Assembly (NCBI GenBank): GCA_030824295.1 | Contig: JAVBYA010000341.1 | Coordinates: 1-5,211, forward strand | Source: Bacteroidota bacterium | Lineage (GTDB): Bacteria; Bacteroidota; Ignavibacteria; UBA10030; UBA8401 | Length of the DNA: 5,211 nt | Reading direction: 5' to 3' | Shown: piece after piece, positions 1 through 5,211 of the stretch | Numbering within the stretch: the first letter of the stretch is position 1 | Layout of the letters: the number at the start of each line of letters is the position of its first letter | Program-made: the position numbers and the translations under genes | The notes under the pieces: model-generated | What the model saw: the letters and a program-made list of their open reading frames with translations, nothing else | What the model was told of the DNA's origin: nothing | The model's database searches: none

Positions 1-395
1 GGATGAACCACCGACCTGTGCACGAAGGTTTCATTGTGGACAGCGGCAAAGGTCGTCTGAATGCCGATCTGAATCATTACACCTACAATTCGATCCATCA
101 GTACATCGAAAAGATGAACGATTATTCCTCCCTCGATGTGCTGAACAAACTTTCGACCGGACGTATCGTCCGCTGGTATCATTTCCTGCTCAACCCGCTC
201 TCCGTCTTCCTGCGCATGTATGTATCGCTGAAGGGGTGGAAGGACGGTATGGAAGGGTTCCTGCTGGCGTACTATTCGGCGGTGCACGCACTGGCGATCT
301 TCGCAAAGTGCTGGGAATATCAGTTCGCACAAAGACAGGGAATAGCATTGCCGCCGGTCACGCCGGAAGCGGTCGCAGAGATGCGCTCCCGTTGA
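1..395 (+). CDS. Family 2 glycosyltransferase, WaaE/KdtX-like, C-terminal part (5' end outside window)
   Basis: About 130 C-terminal residues of a glycosyltransferase remain; the stop is TGA at 393-395. The fragment aligns without large gaps to the C-terminal half of the complete family 2 glycosyltransferase at 3519-4274. Shared elements are VHEG (here residues 6-9 counting from the ATG at base 3), a DL.H.T...I..Y..K.N.Y..L stretch, and a membrane-associating tail with F.RMY....G..DGM.G.LLA and a final K.WE. The ATG at base 3 is almost certainly internal: bases 1-2 (GG) are the end of an in-frame codon, and the paralog has Arg-Phe-Asn where this one would read Arg-Met-Asn. By that alignment roughly 140 N-terminal residues, including the catalytic GT-A core, lie to the left. 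The protein runs about 17 residues past the paralog's end, into a Pro/Ala-rich tail. Likely role is transfer of a sugar to LPS core or a similar surface glycan on the cytoplasmic face of the inner membrane; donor and acceptor cannot be told. Confidence 0.85.
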   Translation, partial: MNHRPVHEGFIVDSGKGRLNADLNHYTYNSIHQYIEKMNDYSSLDVLNKLSTGRIVRWYHFLLNPLSVFLRMYVSLKGWKDGMEGFLLAYYSAVHALAIFAKCWEYQFAQRQGIALPPVTPEAVAEMRSR

Positions 396-436
396 GACAG
401 CGGCATTCCCGGAACATTTAGGCCACGATCTTTTCA

Positions 437-455
437 CCTCCGCTGAGCGCGGAGG
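437..455. repeat. Perfect 7-bp inverted repeat (hairpin) in the 107-base gap
   Basis: The arms CCTCCGC (437-443) and GCGGAGG (449-455) are exact reverse complements around the 5-base loop TGAGC, giving a GC-rich stem shortly after the stop of the first glycosyltransferase. No T-run follows on the + strand (the next bases are GACATTGG); a short T-run (431-434) precedes it instead. It is therefore not a canonical intrinsic terminator on either strand. It could still cause pausing, protect an mRNA end or act as an attenuating leader structure; function is inferred from position only. Confidence 0.45.
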
Positions 456-466
456 GACATTGGCGC

Positions 467-487
467 GCACCGGACCATCGGTCGTGC
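467..487. repeat. Second, bulged inverted repeat just upstream of the exporter start
   Basis: GCAC (467-470) pairs with GTGC (484-487), and GACC (473-476) pairs with GGTC (480-483) around the loop ATC, with an unpaired CG at 471-472. That makes eight pairs with one bulge. It ends 15 bases before the ATG at 503, so in the mRNA it would sit close to the ribosome landing site of the ABC transporter gene. It might modulate initiation, but a chance fold in GC-rich DNA is possible. Confidence 0.3.
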
Positions 488-502
488 CGTAACGATGGAA
501 TT

Positions 503-2362
503 ATGACGACGTTCTTCAGGATCCTTGCCTACGTCCGCCCGTACTGGCGCACTCTGGCGTTATCGGTCAGCTGCACGATCATGTTCTCCTTCTTCAGCGG
601 AGCGTCGATCTATCTGACCATCCCGCTGCTCGAGACGCTGTTCGACCAGTCCCCGACCGAGGTCGCAGCGACGATGACCCCTCCCAAGAATCAGCTGGTG
701 CCGAACGAGATCGTCGGTGTGAAGCAGTTCGTGGAATCGAGCATCCGTAACTACCTGTTCGCCGGGACGAAATCGGACGCGCTCTTCAAGATCTGCACGC
801 TCATCTTCTTCGTCTTCATGATGAAGAACATCTTCGACTACTGCCAGTCCTACCTGATGGCGAAGGTGGAGCAGAGCCTGATGCGGGACCTGCGCAATGC
901 GCTCTATGAACATCTGCACAATCTCTCCCTCAGTTATTTCACCAACGAGCGGACCGGGAATCTGATCAGCCGTGTGACCAACGACGTGAACGTGGTGAAC
1001 GGCGGCGTCTCCGCCAGTTTCGTCACCCTCATCAAAGAACCGCTCCTGATCATCGTTTTTCTTACGATGGCGTTCACCCTCAGCTGGAAACTGACCCTGC
1101 TGGCGTTCTTCGTCTTCCCGATGATCCTGCTCATCATCTCCGCCATCGGCCTGCGTCTGCACAAGCAGAGCGGCATCATGCAGGAGAAGATGGCGGATAT
1201 CACCAGTGTGCTGCAGGAGACCATCTCCAACGTGAAAGTGGTGAAAGCGTTCGCGATGGAGGATTTCGAGAACCGGAAGTTCCGCAAAGAGACGCAGAGC
1301 TATTACCGCACCATCCTGAAGATGACCCGGATACGGAATCTCTCTTCGCCGTCCACCGAATTGCTGTCGATCCTCGCCGGTGCCGTCATCATCTGGTACG
1401 GCGGACAGCAGGTGCTCATCTCCGGCGAGATGAAAGCGGCGGAGTTCCTCGGGTTCCTCTTCGCCATCTTCCAGATCATGCCCCCGGTGAAGGATCTGGC
1501 GAGCGTCAACAACCGGCTGCAGGAATTCTCCGCTGCCGGGAAACGCATCTTCGAGATCCTGGATACGAAACCGGCCATCCAGAACATGCCGGGTGCCGTA
1601 CCGGTGAACGAGATCAAAGAATCCGTGGAATACCGGAATGTGACGTTCGGCTACGCGGCGGAGAACGGCGAGAAACGGATCGTGCTCTCCAACGTGAACG
1701 TCCGCGTGCGCAAGGGGGAACTGATCGCGCTGGTAGGACCGAGCGGAGGCGGGAAGACCACCTTCGTGGACCTGCTGCCTCGCTTCTACGATCCGATGAG
1801 CGGCGGCATCTTCATTGACGGTGTGGACATCCGCGCCATCGATGTGAAATCGCTCCGCGAGAAGATCGGTATCGTCACGCAGGAGACGATCCTGTTCAAT
1901 GACAGTGTCCGGAACAATATCGCGTACGGTCTTGACGATTGTCCGATGGAACGGATCCGGGAAGCAGCGAAAGCGGCCAACGCACTCTCGTTCATCGAAG
2001 AGATGCCGCACGGTTTCGAATCGATGATCGGGGACAGGGGAGTGAAGCTCTCCGGCGGACAGCGTCAGCGTCTCTCGATCGCCCGCGCATTGCTGAAGAA
2101 TCCTCCCATCATGATCTTCGACGAAGCGACCTCCGCACTCGATTCCGAGAGCGAGATCCTCGTCCAGGAAGCAATGGAACGGCTCATGCAGAACCGTACA
2201 TCGTTCGTCATTGCCCACCGTCTCTCCACCATCCGCAATGCGGACAGGATCATCGTATTGGAGAACGGCGTCATCGTCCAGGAAGGACGGCATGTGGAAC
2301 TGCTGAAGCAGAAGAACGGTCTGTACAAGAAACTCCACGATATGCAATTCGCCCATCAATGA
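503..2362 (+). CDS. ABC exporter, fused membrane and ATPase domains, MsbA-like lipid flippase
   Basis: This 619-residue half-transporter would work as a homodimer in the inner membrane. The N-terminal part has about six membrane segments (roughly residues 17-43, 95-118, 177-194, 196-217, 285-306, 313-330), with the family motif SRVTND near 156-161. The ATPase part is complete: Walker A GPSGGGKT at 412-419, Q-loop Gln460, signature LSGGQ at 516-520, Walker B IMIFDE at 536-541 with catalytic Glu541, and the H-loop His572. Family knowledge points to export of lipid A-core, other lipid-linked glycans or lipids; the glycosyltransferase and ligase neighbours favour a lipid-linked glycan, so MsbA is the best guess, but drug or lipid exporters of the same family cannot be excluded. 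It is somewhat longer than E. coli MsbA, mainly from a large loop after the first membrane segment (about residues 44-92). The ATG at 503 is the only plausible start: no in-frame ATG or GTG occurs in the gap upstream, and hydrophobic sequence begins soon after it. The Shine-Dalgarno is poor (GGAA at 497-500, too close). The stop overlaps the next gene's start by 4 bases. Confidence 0.93.
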   Translation: MTTFFRILAYVRPYWRTLALSVSCTIMFSFFSGASIYLTIPLLETLFDQSPTEVAATMTPPKNQLVPNEIVGVKQFVESSIRNYLFAGTKSDALFKICTLIFFVFMMKNIFDYCQSYLMAKVEQSLMRDLRNALYEHLHNLSLSYFTNERTGNLISRVTNDVNVVNGGVSASFVTLIKEPLLIIVFLTMAFTLSWKLTLLAFFVFPMILLIISAIGLRLHKQSGIMQEKMADITSVLQETISNVKVVKAFAMEDFENRKFRKETQSYYRTILKMTRIRNLSSPSTELLSILAGAVIIWYGGQQVLISGEMKAAEFLGFLFAIFQIMPPVKDLASVNNRLQEFSAAGKRIFEILDTKPAIQNMPGAVPVNEIKESVEYRNVTFGYAAENGEKRIVLSNVNVRVRKGELIALVGPSGGGKTTFVDLLPRFYDPMSGGIFIDGVDIRAIDVKSLREKIGIVTQETILFNDSVRNNIAYGLDDCPMERIREAAKAANALSFIEEMPHGFESMIGDRGVKLSGGQRQRLSIARALLKNPPIMIFDEATSALDSESEILVQEAMERLMQNRTSFVIAHRLSTIRNADRIIVLENGVIVQEGRHVELLKQKNGLYKKLHDMQFAHQ

Positions 2363-3522
2363 TGCGAACGGACACACTCATATCGGTCCTCTATTGGGCA
2401 GTGGTGGCGCAGGTGAGCCTCATCTCCATCTCCATCGCCGCTTCGTCGCTCCTGCTCGGCGTGATCGTGCTGGGACTCCTGGTGCTGCTGCTCACCGACC
2501 GCCGTCCGCTCTTCCAGGCCACCGGCATCGATGCGGCTGTTGCGGCGTACATTGCGGTCGAATTCCTCTCGGCATTCTTCTCGGACCAATCGTGGGATGC
2601 GCTGAGGAATGCCAAACGCCTTCTGCTGATCACCATCGTGTATGCGACTGCTGTTTCCTTTACGGACACACGAAAGATCATCCGCGCACTCGCCTTGTTC
2701 ATCGGTTCCGTCTCGCTGCTCTCGGTCGCGGAGATCGTCCTCTATTATGTGAACAGCAATGAGCGTCTGTTCGTGTTCCAGCACTATATGACCACCGGCG
2801 GACTCAAGATGATCGTGGCGCTGCTGCTGCTGCCGTTCATGCTCGATCCGGAGATGAAGAAGCGGGACCGGATCGCAGCAGCCGTTGCGTTCCTGCCGGT
2901 GCTGGCAGCGCTGGTGCTGACGAATACACGGAGCGCCTGGCTCGGATTGCTCTTCGGCATCATGGTCATGAGCCTTCTCCGATTCCGGAAACTTGTCATT
3001 GCCGCGGCTGTTGCAGTACTGCTCTTCTTCCAGTTCGCTCCGGAGCGGCAGGTCTCGCGCGCGTTGAGCATCGTCGATCTGAACCATCCTTCCAACATCA
3101 GCCGGATCAACATGTGGTCCACCGGACTGCGCATGTGGCAGGACCGTCCGCTGCTCGGTTTCGGGGACATCGATCTGTATGATACATATCTGACGTACCG
3201 CACACCGACCGGCGACGAACCGGCCGGGCATCTTCACAATAATTACATCCATCTGCTGGTGACGACCGGCATCATCGGTCTCGCTGTGGTGCTCTTCCTG
3301 TTCTACCGCATCCTCCGTATGGAATACAGGATCTTCTCGAACAAGGACGGTGAAGCGCTCTCCCGTACGATCGCGCTCGGAGCCATTGCGGTCTTCTTCG
3401 GCTTCATGGTGAACGGCATCTTTGAATGGAATTTCGGCGACCATGAGGTGATGGTCTTCATCTGGTTCACCGTCGGACTGACGGTGAGTGCCGGGCGTTT
3501 GACCGGGAGGAGAGACGCGTGA
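2359..3522 (+). CDS. O-antigen ligase / polymerase family membrane protein (WaaL/Wzy-like)
   Basis: This is a 387-residue polytopic inner-membrane protein with about ten or more hydrophobic segments. Three features place it in the O-antigen ligase (Wzy_C) superfamily: TNTRSAWLG at 188-196, with the Arg191 typical of the family; a large hydrophilic periplasmic loop at about 226-293 containing R..MW..GL.MW.DRPLLGFG (249-268); and a HLHNNYIH motif (291-298) at the loop's end, leading into the next membrane helix, with a His placed like the essential one in WaaL. Members either attach undecaprenyl-linked O-antigen to lipid A-core or polymerise repeat units; sequence alone does not separate the two, and some members glycosylate proteins. 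Two adjacent ATGs (2359 and 2362) could serve as start. I chose 2359, which gives the common 4-base ATGA overlap with the exporter stop. No Shine-Dalgarno is visible, so coupling to upstream translation is likely. The frame is open far upstream inside the exporter gene, but that part is a shadow. Confidence 0.88.
   Translation: MMRTDTLISVLYWAVVAQVSLISISIAASSLLLGVIVLGLLVLLLTDRRPLFQATGIDAAVAAYIAVEFLSAFFSDQSWDALRNAKRLLLITIVYATAVSFTDTRKIIRALALFIGSVSLLSVAEIVLYYVNSNERLFVFQHYMTTGGLKMIVALLLLPFMLDPEMKKRDRIAAAVAFLPVLAALVLTNTRSAWLGLLFGIMVMSLLRFRKLVIAAAVAVLLFFQFAPERQVSRALSIVDLNHPSNISRINMWSTGLRMWQDRPLLGFGDIDLYDTYLTYRTPTGDEPAGHLHNNYIHLLVTTGIIGLAVVLFLFYRILRMEYRIFSNKDGEALSRTIALGAIAVFFGFMVNGIFEWNFGDHEVMVFIWFTVGLTVSAGRLTGRRDA
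3508..3512 (+). promoter_or_regulatory. Strong Shine-Dalgarno deciding a GTG start
   Basis: AGGAG, within GGGAGGAG (3505-3512), lies 6 bases before the GTG at 3519. It is the best ribosome binding site in the window and lies inside the last codons of the ligase-family gene. It supports the non-ATG start of the second glycosyltransferase. Confidence 0.8.
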
Positions 3523-4274
3523 GCGGTGTTTCTGTGATCGTCATTACGAAGAACGAATCATCGAACATCGAGGAGTGTCTCCGTTCCGCCTCGTTCAGCG
3601 ACGATATCGTGGTGGTGGACGCAGAAAGCAGTGATGACACCGTTGCGAAAGCAACAGCGCTTGGTGCCCGGGTCATCGTCAAACCGTGGGTAGGATATGC
3701 GGCGGCGAAGCAGTTCGCACTGGAACAGACGAACCATGACTGGGTGCTCTGGCTGGATGCGGATGAACGGGTGATGCCGGAATTGGCACGCGAGATCCCG
3801 GCAGTGGTTGCTGCGGCTCCCGTCCATGCGGCGTTCACGGTGGCGCGGCGTGCATACTTTTTGGGACGATGGATCCGGCATTCCGGATGGTATCCGGGCC
3901 GTGTCGCCCGGCTGTTCGATAAGAGGCATGCGCGGTTCAACGATGCAGCGGTCCACGAAGGCCTGGAGATCGACGGCAGTATCGGCGCTCTCCGGCATGA
4001 TCTGCTCCATTTTACGGACCCGAACATCTATCATTATCTGTCAAAATTCAACCGGTACACCACACTTGCAACGGACGGACTGGAGAAGAAGGGGAAGCGG
4101 TTCTCGATCACCGATCTGCTGATCCGACCCTGGTGGCTGTTCGTGCGGATGTACATCCTCCGTCGCGGATTCATGGACGGCATGCAGGGACTTCTGCTGG
4201 CGATCCTCTCTTCCGCGTACGTCTTCACGAAATACGCTAAACTGTGGGAACGGACCATTCACCGCAATCACTAA
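3519..4274 (+). CDS. Family 2 glycosyltransferase, WaaE/KdtX-like (LPS core type)
   Basis: This complete 251-residue enzyme has a GT-A fold N-terminus. It opens with VSVIVITKNES (4-14), then VVVDAESSDDT (31-41), the nucleotide-sugar binding acidic motif LDADE (79-83), GWYPGRVARLF (123-133) and VHEG (145-148). The C-terminal region (about 190-245) carries a basic, hydrophobic RMYILRRGFMDGM-type segment that probably anchors it to the inner membrane. The pattern matches the WaaE/KdtX group, whose known members add glucose to inner-core heptose; the actual donor and acceptor here are not evident. It starts at GTG 3519, overlapping the ligase-family stop by 4 bases (GTGA) behind a strong Shine-Dalgarno. 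The first residues begin the first beta strand directly, so no earlier start is needed. It is a paralog of the truncated gene at the left edge. Confidence 0.92.
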   Translation: MSGVSVIVITKNESSNIEECLRSASFSDDIVVVDAESSDDTVAKATALGARVIVKPWVGYAAAKQFALEQTNHDWVLWLDADERVMPELAREIPAVVAAAPVHAAFTVARRAYFLGRWIRHSGWYPGRVARLFDKRHARFNDAAVHEGLEIDGSIGALRHDLLHFTDPNIYHYLSKFNRYTTLATDGLEKKGKRFSITDLLIRPWWLFVRMYILRRGFMDGMQGLLLAILSSAYVFTKYAKLWERTIHRNH

Positions 4275-4289
4275 CTACGCACTGCTATT

Positions 4290-4562
4290 ATGAGCATCAA
4301 CGAGAAACAACAGAAACTGTTCGTGCAGTTCATCTCATCGCTCCACGGCGCGGCCCTCATGCAGATGGGGAAGATCAAGAATCCGGCCACGAATTTACAA
4401 GAACGGCATTTGGACCAGGCTGAAGTGACCATCGAAATGCTGGACATGCTGAAAGAACGCACGAAAGGGAATCTCTCCCCGGATGAAGAGAAATTCTTCA
4501 GCACCGTCATCAGCGAGTTGAAACTGAACTTCGTGGATGAAAAATCGAAGGATGCACAATGA
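4290..4562 (+). CDS. DUF1844 family small protein
   Basis: This 90-residue soluble protein matches the DUF1844 pattern. It has F..FISSLHGAALMQMGKI (11-29), then NP.TN (31-35), HLDQAEVTIEMLDMLKERTKGNLSPDEE (40-67) and a final helix leading to a charged tail (ELKLNFVDEKSKD). The predicted content is almost entirely alpha-helical. There is no signal peptide, membrane segment or obvious catalytic residue. The family's biochemical role is unknown to me and none is proposed. It starts 15 bases after the glycosyltransferase stop with no visible Shine-Dalgarno, and its stop overlaps the NAD kinase start by 4 bases. Co-transcription with both neighbours is therefore likely. Confidence 0.88.
   Translation: MSINEKQQKLFVQFISSLHGAALMQMGKIKNPATNLQERHLDQAEVTIEMLDMLKERTKGNLSPDEEKFFSTVISELKLNFVDEKSKDAQ
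4547..4552 (+). promoter_or_regulatory. Shine-Dalgarno for NAD kinase
   Basis: GAAGGA ends 6 bases before the ATG at 4559. It lies inside the final codons of the DUF1844 gene and fixes the NAD kinase start at the ATGA overlap. Confidence 0.65.
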
Positions 4563-5211
4563 CCTTCGGCGTCATCGGGAATATCACCAAGGAAACGCTG
4601 GCAACTGCGGTCACCGCTCTGCTCGACATCGCACTGCGATCATCCGTTGCCGTCATCCTGCACGACGACCTGAGATCGACCATGGGTGCGGCGGCGGTAC
4701 GGTACCTGCCGTCCGAAGCGCTGGTGGAAGCATCGGACATCCTCATCGCGTTCGGCGGGGACGGTACCATCCTTTCCGCGGCCCGCATGGTCGGATGTTC
4801 CAAAAAACCGATCCTCGGTGTGAACATGGGGAAACTCGGTTTCATGGCGGAAGCATCCTTGTCCGATCTGGAAGCGATCATCGGCGAGATCGTCCGCGGC
4901 GAGCACCGCGTGGAGGAGCGTATGCTCCTTGCGGGAACACTCTCGCCGGACGCGAAACCATTCTACGCGCTGAACGATGTCGTGATCGACAACAGCCGGT
5001 CATCCCGATTGATCGATATCTCCGTGTATGTGGATGACGACTATCTGGTCAGTTATTCGGGGGACGGTATCATCCTTGCCACGCCGACCGGCTCCACGGC
5101 ATATTCGCTGGCAGCGGGCGGTCCTATCGTCGCGCCGACCACCGGCGTGATCCTCGTGCAGCCCATCTCACCGCATTCACTCTCGGCACGGACAGTGGTC
5201 GTACCGGATTC
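4559..5211 (+). CDS. nadK: NAD kinase (ATP:NAD+ 2'-phosphotransferase), 3' end outside window
   Basis: This cytoplasmic enzyme makes NADP+ from NAD+, the only known route to NADP. The first 217 residues are present and the reading frame is open to the right edge. All hallmark motifs are seen in order: the N-terminal strand FGVIGN (3-8); FGGDGTILSAAR (65-76) with the catalytic Asp68; GVNMGKLGF (87-95); ALNDVVI (137-143), whose Asn-Asp contacts the substrate; GDGIILATPTGSTAYSLAAG (168-187); and PISPHSLSAR (202-211). The positions match normal family spacing, so perhaps 65-80 residues are missing. The start at ATG 4559 overlaps the DUF1844 stop by 4 bases behind GAAGGA. Residue 167, just before GDG, is Ser; it aligns with the position I recall as Arg175 in the ATP-specific E. 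coli enzyme and Gly in polyphosphate-using enzymes. A 166-codon overlapping frame (4537-5037) is an artefact of codon bias. Confidence 0.95.
   Translation, partial: MTFGVIGNITKETLATAVTALLDIALRSSVAVILHDDLRSTMGAAAVRYLPSEALVEASDILIAFGGDGTILSAARMVGCSKKPILGVNMGKLGFMAEASLSDLEAIIGEIVRGEHRVEERMLLAGTLSPDAKPFYALNDVVIDNSRSSRLIDISVYVDDDYLVSYSGDGIILATPTGSTAYSLAAGGPIVAPTTGVILVQPISPHSLSARTVVVPD

Noticed and set aside
3..5. ATG at base 3 as a true start codon
   Set aside because: Alignment with the paralog shows this Met lies in the middle of the protein, just before the VHEG motif. The gene continues to the left of the window.
431..460. Intrinsic terminator between the first glycosyltransferase and the exporter
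   Set aside because: The hairpin is real on paper but no T-run follows it on either strand, so I list it only as an inverted repeat.
1939..2358. An upstream extension of the ligase-family reading frame inside the exporter gene
   Set aside because: The extension translates to Arg/Ser/His-rich sequence with no family similarity and overlaps the ATPase core of the exporter. The paired ATGs at the exporter stop give a normal family N-terminus.
560..2377. A 605-codon open frame on the minus strand, antisense to the ABC exporter
   Set aside because: It mirrors the exporter gene. Its translation is rich in His, Asp, Glu and Arg with no recognisable domain, as expected from the complement of GC-biased codons. 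The + strand protein has every ABC motif intact.
2356..3444. A 362-codon open frame on the minus strand opposite the O-antigen ligase-family gene
   Set aside because: It has the same low-complexity acidic/His/Arg composition, no domain, and lies opposite a convincing membrane protein.
4537..5037. A 166-codon + strand frame spanning the DUF1844 end and NAD kinase
   Set aside because: The product is Arg/His-rich without a domain. The frame starting at 4559 encodes all NAD kinase motifs over the same bases.

Overview
The window is a tightly packed, single-strand (+) stretch of a bacterial chromosome, rich in G/C at third codon positions. It suggests a Gram-negative, LPS-type envelope: an MsbA-like lipid exporter, an O-antigen-ligase-family membrane protein and two WaaE/KdtX-type family 2 glycosyltransferases lie together, followed by a DUF1844 protein and NAD kinase. 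Taxonomy cannot be fixed from sequence alone. The mix of genes with no visible Shine-Dalgarno and genes with a good one, plus the general look of the ABC transporter and DUF1844 proteins, would fit a GC-rich member of the Chlorobi/Ignavibacteria side of the FCB group. That is an impression, not a demonstration.

Layout: (1) bases 1-395, the C-terminal part of a glycosyltransferase cut by the left edge; (2) bases 396-502, a 107-base non-coding gap with two hairpin-forming inverted repeats and no recognisable promoter, the only real intergenic space; (3) bases 503-4274, an envelope-glycan module of exporter, ligase/polymerase and second glycosyltransferase, whose genes overlap by 4 bases at each junction; (4) bases 4290-4562, a 90-residue DUF1844 protein after a 15-base gap; (5) bases 4559-5211, NAD kinase, overlapping the DUF1844 stop by 4 bases and cut by the right edge.

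The five genes from 503 onward look like one transcription unit with translational coupling. In a working model, the glycosyltransferases add sugars to a lipid-linked (LPS core-like) acceptor on the cytoplasmic face, the ABC exporter flips the lipid across the inner membrane, and the ligase-family protein joins or polymerises glycan on the periplasmic face. DUF1844 and NAD kinase appear to be housekeeping genes sharing the transcript. The two glycosyltransferases are clear paralogs bracketing the exporter and ligase.

I see no mobile element, CRISPR array, tRNA or rRNA, and no convincing new system. The points most worth a second look are the duplicated glycosyltransferases, the DUF1844-NAD kinase coupling, the enlarged first periplasmic loop of the exporter and the hairpins ahead of it.
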